Shown here: positions 52,706 through 61,183 of the stretch, piece after piece
Position numbering within the stretch: the first letter of the stretch is position 1
How the letters are laid out: each line of letters opens with the position of its first letter
Source: Methylomonas sp. LW13
GTDB lineage: Bacteria > Pseudomonadota > Gammaproteobacteria > Methylococcales > Methylomonadaceae
Direction of reading: 5' to 3'
DNA: 64,000 bases
NCBI RefSeq assembly: GCF_016865255.1
Contig: NZ_CP033381.1
Location: 2,790,001-2,854,000 of the forward strand
Notes under the pieces: model-generated
What the model was told of the DNA's origin: nothing
Database searches by the model: none
Seen by the model: the letters and a program-made list of their open reading frames with translations, nothing else
Translations under genes and position numbers: made by a program

Positions 52706-52898
52706 TTGTCGCGATATTACCGGCCTGGTGTCACAGGGTATGGACAAGCAACTTAGCTTAGGCGAACGTCTGGCGATTGGTGCGCATGTGATGATGTGTT
52801 CCCGCTGCAGAAACTTTCAAAGTCAAGCGCATTTCATCCGCACAACTGCTCAGACTTACTTGGAGCGGCTCCAAGATGAGTCAGAAAAAAAATCATAA
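52698..52898 (+). CDS. zf-HC2 anti-sigma factor
   Basis: A 66-residue zinc-binding anti-sigma domain. The HxxxCxxC pattern is in HVMMCSRCRNF, preceded by a helix with an N-terminal Cys (MRSCRDITGLVSQGMDKQL). It has no membrane part, so it is a soluble, probably metal- or thiol-responsive, inhibitor of the sigma factor. The ATG lies inside the sigma gene's end, after an AGGAG. The 299 bp after it carry an ECF-type promoter but no gene. Confidence 0.85.
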   Translation: MRSCRDITGLVSQGMDKQLSLGERLAIGAHVMMCSRCRNFQSQAHFIRTTAQTYLERLQDESEKKS

Positions 52899-53029
52899 AT
52901 CGAGGCCAACTACTCTATGGCAGGGTTCGATAACTCTATCACTCTGCCACTTCAACCCATTCATTTATCCGAATAAATCCGCTCTATCGCAGATTTAAGT
53001 CGCATCCAAAAAATATATTTAATTTTTGT

Positions 53030-53056
53030 TGTAAGGAATAGCAATTTGCGGCGACT
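53030..53056 (+). promoter_or_regulatory. ECF-type promoter before the 53-59 kb operon
   Basis: TGTAAGG at 53030-53036, a 15-base spacer and CGACT at 53052-53056, 141 bp before the first gene. The long leader could carry more control. Confidence 0.65.
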
Positions 53057-53197
53057 AATTTTCGGAGTCCGGCAGCTATTGATATCCGCAGTTTCAAATC
53101 ACGCTAGGTCCTTTTCGAGGATTGATATTAATCCCGCAAGTACGCGCTCCGTTTACCCGTTCATCCACTGTAATTGACCTGCATAGGGAGATATTAA

Positions 53198-53515
53198 ATG
53201 CAATCCTTCTTTTTTCGCACGATTTTTATCTTAATAACTTTGGTTGTCAGCAATGATCTTGCATTTGCATCTGGCTCGTATAGCACCGGCGGTGGTGGCG
53301 GTGATGCGAACCAGGCTTACAACTTGGGTAAGTCAGCGGTTTATAAAAAATTAGCCTGCTCAAGCTGCCCTTTGGCCGGTCAGGAAATCGATGCCGCCAA
53401 AGCGACAGAAGTCATTCAATCCTTAGCTAATAAACCGGAACTCGCTGAAAAGCTGTCTGAAGTCGAGCGCGAGGCGGTGACCGTATATCTAAAACGTCGT
53501 TACGAACTCGACTAA
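53198..53515 (+). CDS. small secreted CxxC protein
   Basis: A 105-residue exported protein: a signal peptide ending near LAFASG, a glycine-rich stretch (YSTGGGGGD), and a core with GKSAVYKKLACSSCPLAG, which looks like a c-type-cytochrome or thiol motif but lacks the haem His (CSSCP). It has a helical C-terminus. A cytochrome remnant or a metal-binding protein are both possible. It is the first gene of the operon that continues to 59398. Confidence 0.6.
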   Translation: MQSFFFRTIFILITLVVSNDLAFASGSYSTGGGGGDANQAYNLGKSAVYKKLACSSCPLAGQEIDAAKATEVIQSLANKPELAEKLSEVEREAVTVYLKRRYELD

Positions 53516-53540
53516 TCCAATGGAATAAGGAATGTTAACT

Positions 53541-54389
53541 ATGAATATTCATCGCCCGCTTAAGCTCGTTATTCTTACGTTGTCCAGCTCTGTTCATGCT
53601 GCAAGCAACCCCTGGCTACCTGAACCAGGTTCCCTAAACACTGTTCTTTCTTATGTGTTCCAAACCGCCGATGACTTTTATTTTGGCGATACGAAGGCCG
53701 AACTGCCAACAGACCTTGATCAGCATACGGCAAGTTTATATCTGGAATACGGACTTACCGACAATATTGCCATTGACGCACGGCTAGGTTACGCAGCCAG
53801 CGATTTTCTTAAAACAGGGGCGGATGGCCCCAGCCCTTTCGCAGATAGTTTGGACGGCCTGACCGACACCAACTTAGGGATTCGGTGGAGGGCATTGGAT
53901 GAGCTGGTCGGGGATTGGGCAACAGTTACATTGCGTGCTGCGGGGATTGTAGAAGGCTCATACAAGACCGGCGCCATCAATGCAATTGGTGATGGTGCTT
54001 CGGGGGGTGAATTTTCAAGTTTGATCGGCCGTTATTTCGAAAATGGTCTCTCGCTTTCAGCCGAAATAGGTTATCGCACGCGCAATTCCCCAGTACCGAA
54101 CGAATTCTTTGCAAATCTGCGGAGCGGGTATGCGATTACCTCCAAACTGGGTGTTGGTGTTTCGTACCAAGTAGCCGAGTCTCTCGGTGGCATCGATATT
54201 GGAGGCCCTGGCTTTACATTTGCCCGCTTTCCAGCGCTTAACGAGGACTCGCAGATATTTGGGCTTGATTTAAGTTATCGAGTAACACCAAAAGCATTTG
54301 TATCAGTTAATTATGGAACCACGCTCACTGGAAGAAATACCAGCAATCAGGACATCGTTGGGGTCAATTTTGGCTACAGTTTTTTCTAG
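53541..54389 (+). CDS. outer-membrane beta-barrel protein
   Basis: A protein of about 282 residues with a signal peptide (ends VHAAS) and repeated amphipathic strands with an aromatic C-terminal Phe (VGVNFGYSFF), as in outer-membrane channels of the phenol-MetA/transporter type. The ATG at 53541 is better placed to the AAGGA site than that at 53532. It would give the operon an outer-membrane route. Confidence 0.7.
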   Translation: MNIHRPLKLVILTLSSSVHAASNPWLPEPGSLNTVLSYVFQTADDFYFGDTKAELPTDLDQHTASLYLEYGLTDNIAIDARLGYAASDFLKTGADGPSPFADSLDGLTDTNLGIRWRALDELVGDWATVTLRAAGIVEGSYKTGAINAIGDGASGGEFSSLIGRYFENGLSLSAEIGYRTRNSPVPNEFFANLRSGYAITSKLGVGVSYQVAESLGGIDIGGPGFTFARFPALNEDSQIFGLDLSYRVTPKAFVSVNYGTTLTGRNTSNQDIVGVNFGYSFF

Positions 54390-54401
54390 GAAGCAAGATC
54401 C

Positions 54402-55142
54402 ATGTATAACCAATTACATGTTACAGCTATTATCCCGGCATTGAATGAACAAGAGGCAATTGGCCAAGTTGTTAGTGCTTTAATTGCTCAGCAAGGCAAT
54501 CACGGCCAACCCATAATTGATCAAATCATAGTCGCTGATAATGGCTCCATCGACCTCACGGCAACACTGGCTAATGTAGCGGGTGCAAATGTTGTCTTCG
54601 AACCAAAGCGTGGTTATGGAGCAGCTTGTTTAGCTGCTATTAACAGCATTGTTGCAACCGATGTGGTGCTGTTTATCGATGGCGATTGTTCAGTGCAAGT
54701 ATCCCAGATAATCCTCTTACTTGATCCCGTGTCAAATGGTGCCGACATAGCCATAGGTTCGCGCTGCTTAGGTTACATCCAACCCGGCTCAATGAGCTTA
54801 CCGCAACGGATAGGTAATGGATTGATTGCCAGGATTATTTCCTTGCTCTGGCAAGCCCAGGTAACGGATATTGGACCATTCCGCGCAATTCGTTACTCGG
54901 CGTTACAAGAGCTGGCGATGCAAGATCGTGCTTATGGTTGGACCGTCAAAATGCAAGTCAAGGCTCTGCAGCAAGGCTTGATCGTACGCGAGATTCCAGT
55001 CGATTGTTTAGTTAGAGTCGGGCGATCGAAAGTTAGCGGCACCGTGCGGGGTGTAGTCGGGGCAGCATTTGGGATGTTCGGCATGATAGTACGTTTGTGG
55101 TGGCAAGGCAGGCAGGCGGATAAAGCCAGTTTGCCAATTTAA
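54402..55142 (+). CDS. family 2 glycosyltransferase (polyprenyl-phosphate type)
   Basis: A 246-residue GT-A enzyme. It has IIPALNEQEAIGQVV at the start, nucleotide-binding ADNGSIDLT, and the DxD motif in FIDGDCSVQ, with a QRIGNGLIARIISLLWQ region near the end. It resembles dolichol-phosphate-mannose-synthase-like enzymes that charge a lipid carrier, and would feed the integral-membrane glycosyltransferase three genes downstream. It is not the TIGR04283-type arsenosugar GT, as far as motifs show. Confidence 0.8.
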   Translation: MYNQLHVTAIIPALNEQEAIGQVVSALIAQQGNHGQPIIDQIIVADNGSIDLTATLANVAGANVVFEPKRGYGAACLAAINSIVATDVVLFIDGDCSVQVSQIILLLDPVSNGADIAIGSRCLGYIQPGSMSLPQRIGNGLIARIISLLWQAQVTDIGPFRAIRYSALQELAMQDRAYGWTVKMQVKALQQGLIVREIPVDCLVRVGRSKVSGTVRGVVGAAFGMFGMIVRLWWQGRQADKASLPI

Positions 55143-55170
55143 TTCAATCTTTGAACGAGTAAGGATCACC

Positions 55171-57450
55171 ATGGATATCATCAATAAATTGAATAACCCG
55201 TTTATTGCCTATGCGAACTGGCTGCATTTGCGCTGGCCGGCTGAAGTACCGGAAGCACTTCCCGAGGTAGGTGTGGATGGCGCGACATCCATTCCGGGCA
55301 TTCGGATTGCCGGCGATCTTTTGGGTGTGCCGCTACTAAAATTCGCCGCAGACTCCGGGGCAAGAGCGGTACGGGCGTTTATTGCGGAAAACGCGTTTAT
55401 TGATAAAACTCAAGCGTCGGATCATTTAGATTTGGCTATAGTTGGCGGCGGGGTTGCCGGCCTTGCTGCTGCCTTGGAAGCTCAAAAAGCCGGACTCAAA
55501 TTTGTGGTCTATGAAGCCAGTGAGCCATTTGCCACCATTGTTAATTTTACAAATGGCAAACCGATTTTCACCTATCCCCGAGAAATGCAGCCGCAAGGCG
55601 ATGTCAAGCTGTCCGCATCGGTTAAAAAAGATTTGCTCGCAGAATTGCAAAATCAGGCACTACAAGCCGCTGTCCCTTTCGAAATTCGCCGTGTAGACCG
55701 TATCGTTCGTAAAGGTAAGATGTTGGAAGTGCAGTTCACCGAACCCAATACTGCTGTCCGCACAACGAGAGTCCTAATTTGCACCGGCAGAAGCGGTGAC
55801 CACTACAAGCTAGACGTTTCCGGAGAAGATCTCGACAAGGTCCACAATCGATTATTTGATCCCAAAGACTATACGGGTAAAAAGGTCATGGTGGTGGGCG
55901 GTGGCGATTCTGCATTGGAAGCGGCTATCAGTCTAAGTGAAGCCGGAGCAGAGGTGACATTGAGTTATCGCGGCTCAAACTTTACTCGCCCAAAGCAGGA
56001 AAATATCGATCAAGCTCAAGCATTACTGGGCAGCCAGATACTGTACCAAACCCGCGTTACCCGCATCGAAACCGACAAGGTCTATTTACATGACGCCGAA
56101 AATACCCAAATCGAACTGCCAAATGATGCCGTTTTTGTGTTGATTGGCCGGGAAGCACCGGTGGATTTTTTTCATCGTACCGGCATCAGTATCCGGGGCC
56201 ATTGGTCATTGCGAAAGACGATAGGCTTCGCTTTCACGCTGTTAGCAGTGCTATTCATCTATCGCTGGAAAACTGAAAATAGCGCAGTCGCCGATTTATT
56301 TCTGGAGAAAAACTGGTTCCCCAATAACATTGACGTGGCTATCGGGCCTACCGAAAATCCGCTGGTCAAAATCCTCCAACATGAAGTTAACTCACCAGGT
56401 TTCTATTACGAACTGCTCTACACGTTGGTCATTATCGTTTTTGGCATTCGAAGAATGCTCCGCACACCGACACCCTATGTCCGTTGGCAAACTACATCTT
56501 TGATTTTGGTGCAAACCATTCCCTTGTTTATATTGCCTTACTTTATTTTGCCATTGTTCGGGGAATGGGGGTTGTTTGAAACAGACGCAGGGGAATGGTT
56601 AGCCGACCAATTGTTTCCTGTCGGGGACGGTGGAGACCGAGAATACTGGCGCAGTGTGGGTTTTATTCTGGCTTGGCCATTATTTATTTGGAATGTATTT
56701 ACACCGCAACCCAACCTGCTATGGCTGGTGATTGCCTTTCTGCAAACCTTTGTGTTAATCCCCTGGCTGGTGCGCCGATACGGTAAAGGGGTTTATTGTG
56801 GCTGGATTTGTTCCTGCGGAGCGTTAGCGGAAACCTTGGGTGACGCCCAGCGCGCTAAAATGCCCCACGGTCCGGTTTGGAATAAAGTAAATATGGCCGG
56901 GCAAGTCATTTTAGGCGGAGTGCTAGTATTACTGGGGCTTAGAGTGGTTTCCTGGCTATTGCACTCTCAACCAACAGGTGAAGCTGTCGGCGCATTGTTC
57001 ACCCAACTAACTTTCGACTATACATTGCTTGGTATTCCGCTGAATTATTCAGCTGTGGTGGATTATTTTTTGTCTGGGCTAATTGGCCTCGGTCTTTATT
57101 TTCATTTTAGCGGCAGAACCTGGTGCCGCTTTTTTTGTCCGTTAGCGGCATTGATGAACATTTATGGCAGATTCAGCCAATTCAGGATCTTCGCCGAAAA
57201 AGAAAAATGCATTTCCTGCAATGTCTGTTCTTCGGTATGTCACCAAGGCATCGATGTAATGAATTTTGCCAATAAAGGCCTACCGATGGCAGATCCGCAA
57301 TGCGTGCGCTGTTCCGCCTGTGTGAGTAGTTGTCCAACCGGCACATTGAGCTTTGGCCGTTTACAGTCCGATGGCAGCATAATGCTTGATCGGCTTCCTG
57401 CCTCACCGGTACAAATCCGAGAAGCGCTAGCTCAGTCGGAGCGATCATGA
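55171..57450 (+). CDS. fused FAD/NAD(P)-oxidoreductase and NosR/NapH-like Fe-S membrane protein
   Basis: A 759-residue fusion. Residues 80-340 are a thioredoxin-reductase-like flavoprotein with two dinucleotide-binding loops (VGGGVAGLAA at 91 and VGGGDSALEAA near 247). About six membrane segments follow (345-660), with NapH-type cysteines in GWICSCGAL and CRFFCPLAAL. The C-terminus has two 4Fe-4S motifs, CISCNVCSSVCHQGI and CVRCSACVSSCPTG. It should move electrons from NAD(P)H to a membrane or periplasmic acceptor. It overlaps the next gene by four bases. Confidence 0.85.
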   Translation: MDIINKLNNPFIAYANWLHLRWPAEVPEALPEVGVDGATSIPGIRIAGDLLGVPLLKFAADSGARAVRAFIAENAFIDKTQASDHLDLAIVGGGVAGLAAALEAQKAGLKFVVYEASEPFATIVNFTNGKPIFTYPREMQPQGDVKLSASVKKDLLAELQNQALQAAVPFEIRRVDRIVRKGKMLEVQFTEPNTAVRTTRVLICTGRSGDHYKLDVSGEDLDKVHNRLFDPKDYTGKKVMVVGGGDSALEAAISLSEAGAEVTLSYRGSNFTRPKQENIDQAQALLGSQILYQTRVTRIETDKVYLHDAENTQIELPNDAVFVLIGREAPVDFFHRTGISIRGHWSLRKTIGFAFTLLAVLFIYRWKTENSAVADLFLEKNWFPNNIDVAIGPTENPLVKILQHEVNSPGFYYELLYTLVIIVFGIRRMLRTPTPYVRWQTTSLILVQTIPLFILPYFILPLFGEWGLFETDAGEWLADQLFPVGDGGDREYWRSVGFILAWPLFIWNVFTPQPNLLWLVIAFLQTFVLIPWLVRRYGKGVYCGWICSCGALAETLGDAQRAKMPHGPVWNKVNMAGQVILGGVLVLLGLRVVSWLLHSQPTGEAVGALFTQLTFDYTLLGIPLNYSAVVDYFLSGLIGLGLYFHFSGRTWCRFFCPLAALMNIYGRFSQFRIFAEKEKCISCNVCSSVCHQGIDVMNFANKGLPMADPQCVRCSACVSSCPTGTLSFGRLQSDGSIMLDRLPASPVQIREALAQSERS

Positions 57451-58007
57451 GTATTATCGACTCCCACCATTCCTATGCATGGTATATACGCCCGTTGCTG
57501 GCCCTAATGAGCAGACGCCGGAGCGGATTATCGGAGCCAGTACGTTTGTGGGCGCGTCAGCCCATGGCATTTTTTGGATTTTTACTGATGAACCGTGCCT
57601 TGGATCATGGGAATCCGTCATTAAGCAAAACGCTTCGCGCTTTAGTCCGAACGCGCGTTTCTCAACTCAATGGCTGCCGGTTTTGCATCGATTTAAATGC
57701 TGCCCGCGCCTTGGATTGCGGTCTCAGTCGTGAAAAGTTAGAAGCCCTCGCCTGGTTTTCCGACTCGTCATTGTATAGCGATGCCGAGAAAGTAGCTTTA
57801 GCCTATGCGGAGACTGTCACAACCCTTGGAAATGTGGCTGATGCAAGCCTAATTGAACAGCTGCGGCACACTTTTGATGATGACAGTATCGTAGCCTTAA
57901 CCGCTCTCATCGCCCACCAAAACATGTCTGCAAAATTCAATGCTGCCTTAGGTGCATCGCCTCAAGAATTATGTATGACCCATTACGGATACCTTCCTTC
58001 GGATTGA
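57447..58007 (+). CDS. AhpD/carboxymuconolactone-decarboxylase-like protein
   Basis: A 186-residue all-helical AhpD-like protein. The redox CxxC with following His region is LNGCRFCIDLNAARAL, in the usual frame of the alkylhydroperoxidase D family. It may act as a peroxidase or disulfide reductase, with the Fe-S oxidoreductase encoded directly upstream (ATGA overlap) as possible electron source. Confidence 0.8.
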   Translation: MSIIDSHHSYAWYIRPLLALMSRRRSGLSEPVRLWARQPMAFFGFLLMNRALDHGNPSLSKTLRALVRTRVSQLNGCRFCIDLNAARALDCGLSREKLEALAWFSDSSLYSDAEKVALAYAETVTTLGNVADASLIEQLRHTFDDDSIVALTALIAHQNMSAKFNAALGASPQELCMTHYGYLPSD

Positions 58008-58048
58008 GGGAAAAAACCATTTACCGCCTTTTAAACACCGAAAGTCCA

Positions 58049-59398
58049 ATGCGATTGACGCGCCTGATCCATCCAAATAGCTTCGGCATTTGTCTATTAG
58101 GGTGCTGCGGCTTGCTCGCTTGGTTATCGCGTGCACCGCAATTTTTGAACTTGCCTACATTTGCGGGGACCATGGGGCTAATGTTTGCCTTTTATGTTAT
58201 CGCATACCGAACGATTCAGCAGTCTGGTTCACATATGGCAAGAACGGTATTTTTCTGGGCTCTGCTGTTACGCCTATCCGGTTTGTTGGGCGAACCCATA
58301 TTTGAGGATGATTATTTCCGTTATTTGTGGGATGGCTATCGCTTTGCCAGCGACGGAACACCTTTCGGTCGTCCTCCCGAATCATTTTTTAACGACCCCA
58401 GCGTTCCTAAGGCTTTTCGGACAATCCTGAGCCAGATTAATCATCCGGATATTCCAACTATCTATGCGCCCACTTTCCAATATTTTTTTCTGATTGCCAA
58501 CTGGATAGCGCCTGGGCAATTGTGGGCCTTAAAGTTGTTATTGATTGCCGCTGATTTGTTGTTAATCCAGGGGCTATTTCGCTTCGCCGGCGCAAAGCAA
58601 ACGCTGCTATATGCCTGGAATCCGCTGGTAATTAAAGAAATTGCCTTTACCGCTCATCCCGATGGCCTGATTCCGGCATTGCTTATCGGTAGTTGGTTAT
58701 TCAGCTCACGAGGCCGACCAATCATTGCTGGTCTAATGCTGGTCGCCGCTGTGGCATCCAAGGCTTCTGCATGGCTATTGGTACCTTTTATTGCCATCAA
58801 TATCGGGTGCTTGGGCATAGCTGCTTTTGTAGGTGGGTATCTGCTGCTTTATCTACCCTTTTGGGTTCAAGGCGCCACAGACATGACAGGACTCCGTGTT
58901 TTTGCTCAGGAATTTGAATTCAATTCCGCGCTGTACGGCTTGATAAGACTTGGGTTACCAGCAAATTGGACAAAAATGCTGTTAGGTATAGCTTTTATTG
59001 GTATGACCTCAGTTTATTTTTTCCGGTATTGGCGGCTTGGAAGCCAAAATTTGCCTCGCGGAGACTGGTTATTTGGCGGCTTATTGATCATATCCCCGGT
59101 TATTAATCCCTGGTATCTGCTGTGGCTAATGCCGTTTGCCTGTATTTACTCAGGCTTAGGGGTTTGGATTGCATCGGCTGCGCTAATTTTGTCTTATGTG
59201 ACTGGCCTAAACCTGCAAGATTTCGTATTCGCCCCGTATGAGCATCCATCGTGGGTTAGGCCCTTGGAATTCGGAATAATTGCCCTCGGAATGGCGTTTG
59301 ATAAGCGGCAATCGGTCAGAACACCCTCGCAAAGCAGGGGGCTTGACGAATATTTCCAGCCCTGTGAGCTGCCAGAGTTTAACCAACGAATGAATTAG
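58049..59398 (+). CDS. multi-spanning glycosyltransferase (GT87/PIG-M-like)
   Basis: A protein of about 449 residues with ten or more hydrophobic helices. The first external loop carries the acidic motif EDDYFRYLWDGYRF, the catalytic-site pattern of lipid-linked sugar mannosyltransferases of the GT-C type, and LYAWNPLVIKEIAF is a further family hallmark. Together with the GT2 it would glycosylate something at the periplasmic face. Start 58049 follows the stop of the previous gene by 41 bp. Confidence 0.8.
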   Translation: MRLTRLIHPNSFGICLLGCCGLLAWLSRAPQFLNLPTFAGTMGLMFAFYVIAYRTIQQSGSHMARTVFFWALLLRLSGLLGEPIFEDDYFRYLWDGYRFASDGTPFGRPPESFFNDPSVPKAFRTILSQINHPDIPTIYAPTFQYFFLIANWIAPGQLWALKLLLIAADLLLIQGLFRFAGAKQTLLYAWNPLVIKEIAFTAHPDGLIPALLIGSWLFSSRGRPIIAGLMLVAAVASKASAWLLVPFIAINIGCLGIAAFVGGYLLLYLPFWVQGATDMTGLRVFAQEFEFNSALYGLIRLGLPANWTKMLLGIAFIGMTSVYFFRYWRLGSQNLPRGDWLFGGLLIISPVINPWYLLWLMPFACIYSGLGVWIASAALILSYVTGLNLQDFVFAPYEHPSWVRPLEFGIIALGMAFDKRQSVRTPSQSRGLDEYFQPCELPEFNQRMN

Positions 59399-59571
59399 TG
59401 AGCAGTCCCAACACATATTGAGTTCGATGCCCGCTTGCCAACCCGGCGAATCCTACTCACCATCGCCATAACGTCAACGGGGAGTCACTCGGTTTTGGGT
59501 GGTGTCGATGATTATTCTGTTGGCGCTGATTTTTTCCTTATCTGCTTTCCTGCTTTTATTAAGCCAATATC

Positions 59572-59829
59572 ATGAATCGATACCTGGCTTTGTTCATGAT
59601 GAGTTTCGCTGTTGCTCAACCGGCATCAGCCAAATCTCGCACCGCTGTAATTACGTTACCCGGCATGATCTGAGCGGTCTAAAAAATAGCTCTGAATCGG
59701 ATCACGGGGGTCACAGACACGACGTTTAACCCCGATAGCCGTCAAGCGATTGTGCACTTCAATGCGGCTAAAACCACTTTCGAAGCCGTGCTGAGTGCTC
59801 TTGCGACGTCGAATATACTTCGACGCTAA
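59572..59829 (+). pseudogene. MerP-like heavy-metal-associated domain gene with in-frame TGA and TAA
   Basis: The frame from ATG 59572 gives a signal peptide, then RTAVITLPGMI, a TGA at 59671-59673, AV, a TAA at 59680-59682, and then KIALNRITGVTDTTFNPDS and FNAAKTTFEAVLSALATSNI to a TAA at 59827. MerP has GMTCxxC exactly where the TGA stands, so the TGA replaces the first metal-binding Cys. The second Cys segment appears deleted. It is either a decayed selenocysteine (TGA) MerP or a plain pseudogene. Confidence 0.7.
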
Positions 59830-59842
59830 AAGAGGTAACACC

Positions 59843-60066
59843 ATGAAAAGTATTATTTTGGAATCCACACTGATCTGACCGGAATGCGGGTGCCGCAAAA
59901 CCGAGACCATGCCCATGCCTGCCAATGGTTTTACGAGTGTCAGGGCTGTCATACCCTGTTAAAACCCAAGCCCGGCGATTGTTGCGTATTCTGATCCTAT
60001 GGTAGCGTGCCCTGTCCGCCGATGCAGTTACACGGCAAACAGGCCGGGTGTTGCGGCGAAACCTGA
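59843..60066 (+). pseudogene. GDCCVxC-domain (seleno)protein gene with two TGA codons and a frameshift
   Basis: ATG 59843 begins MKSIILESTLI-TGA-PECGC; after a frameshift near 59914 (fits loss of four bases) the frame reads HACQWFYECQGCHTLLKPK, GDCCVF-TGA-SYGSVPCPPMQ and ends at TGA 60066. The family has Cys at both TGA places (TCPECG and GDCCVFCSYG). Databases, as I recall, describe this family as GDCCVxC (seleno)proteins. The TGAs (59876-59878 and 59991-59993 region) are therefore likely Sec codons of a now frameshifted gene. Confidence 0.7.
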
Positions 60067-60067
60067 T

Positions 60068-60976
60068 TCACAGCCAGTCCCGCAGCTGCCGCAGCCAGCT
60101 TTTGCCGTTGCCACTACAGACCGGTAAATACGGCAGCGATTCCTCCAGCAATCTTGCCAGCAAGTCATGATCGATCAAGGCTTGTAAATCCGCTGCGCTG
60201 CCTTTTTGCATGGTTGGCTTAAGAGCCAATTTGCCTTGCTGCTTTTCCAAAGCAAAGCCGTTGCCACACACCCGGCAGAAGACCTTGTCGCCGGCTTTCT
60301 GGTGTTTATGCACCACCACAACCGGTCCGCACACCGGGCATTCGCGCATCGGAATGCCAGTGTCGCTATGTCCGATAATGCCATCCAGTTCACCGGATTG
60401 TGCCAACTCGATGAAACGGCGACCGAAATGCAGATCAAATTGCTTGTCCAGATTCACCTCGATTTGTTCAATCGCCGCAACCAGAGACATTCCTCGTCGA
60501 TAAGGTCGGGTGCTGGTCATCGCGTCAAAGGCATCTGCAATGCCCACGATACGAGCCGATTCCGCAATCTTTCTGCCGCTTAAACCGGACGGATAGCCCC
60601 GGCCATCAACGCGCTCATGATGACTTAGCACCACATCCATTGCCAATGGCGCCAAAGGATGCCCCTCTAACACTTGAGCGCCCAAGGCCGGATGGGTTTT
60701 CATCACGGCATATTCCGCATCGGTAAGCTTGCCGGGATTATTAAGAATAGTGTCCGGCACGCCGACTTTGCCCAAATCATGTAAAAAGCCGCCCAACCCA
60801 GCAACCACAGCGTCCTGTTTGGAAAACCCACACGCCAATGCCAATCGCGTCGAATACAGCGACACCCGCCATAGATGCCCGCCGGTATAAGGATCGCGGG
60901 CTTCGACCAGAAACGCCATGCTGTACAAGGTGTGCAGCAAATTTTGAGTGTGACTTGCATTTTGTATTGATTTCAT
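60068..60976 (-). CDS. HD-GYP cyclic-di-GMP phosphodiesterase with zinc-finger tail
   Basis: A protein of about 302 residues. The HD-GYP domain is intact: GGHLWRVSLYST, GGFLHDLGKVGVP, HPALGAQVLEG, HHERVDGRGYPSGLSG and FDAMTSTRPYRRG. The C-terminal part has two Cys pairs (CPVCG and CRVCG), a zinc-ribbon or metal sensor. It would hydrolyse cyclic di-GMP in response to a signal. ATG 60976 has AGGAG six bases away, while the ATG at 60982 is directly next to it and unlikely. A divergent ECF-type promoter lies upstream. Confidence 0.88.
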   Translation of the reverse strand: MKSIQNASHTQNLLHTLYSMAFLVEARDPYTGGHLWRVSLYSTRLALACGFSKQDAVVAGLGGFLHDLGKVGVPDTILNNPGKLTDAEYAVMKTHPALGAQVLEGHPLAPLAMDVVLSHHERVDGRGYPSGLSGRKIAESARIVGIADAFDAMTSTRPYRRGMSLVAAIEQIEVNLDKQFDLHFGRRFIELAQSGELDGIIGHSDTGIPMRECPVCGPVVVVHKHQKAGDKVFCRVCGNGFALEKQQGKLALKPTMQKGSAADLQALIDHDLLARLLEESLPYLPVCSGNGKSWLRQLRDWL

Positions 60977-61020
60977 CGGCATCTCCTGTTTGGCAATACT
61001 GTATTCAGTACATTTTTCTT

Positions 61021-61048
61021 TGTCGTGAGAATGGATGATTTCCTTACA
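61021..61048 (-). promoter_or_regulatory. ECF-type promoter before the HD-GYP gene
   Basis: On the minus strand, TGTAAGG (61048-61042), a 16-base spacer and CGACA (61025-61021), 44 bp before the HD-GYP ATG. Its -35 element is one arm of the 12-bp dyad at 61041-61075. Confidence 0.5.
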
Positions 61049-61094
61049 CAGGTTTTTATACGACCTGTGTAAGGATTTTGACCGGGATGCGACT
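61041..61094 (+). promoter_or_regulatory. ECF-type promoter before the TPR-methyltransferase gene, with 12-bp dyad
   Basis: TGTAAGG at 61068-61074, a 15-base spacer and CGACT at 61090-61094. TCCTTACACAGG (61041-61052) and CCTGTGTAAGGA (61064-61075) are perfect inverted repeats, so two divergent -35 elements form one dyad. Confidence 0.65.
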
Positions 61095-61183
61095 GATAGG
61101 TGCCCTGTTGCTAACTTAATCCCTCAACCCACCAGCGATAGGATTACTTCTCTTAATAACACATCAAACTTGGGTGAAGTCTC

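Noticed and set aside
51054..59398. Complete arsenosugar biosynthesis cluster
   Set aside because: Only ArsM is clear; the radical-SAM ArsS and the TIGR04282/04283-type glycosyltransferases are not seen.
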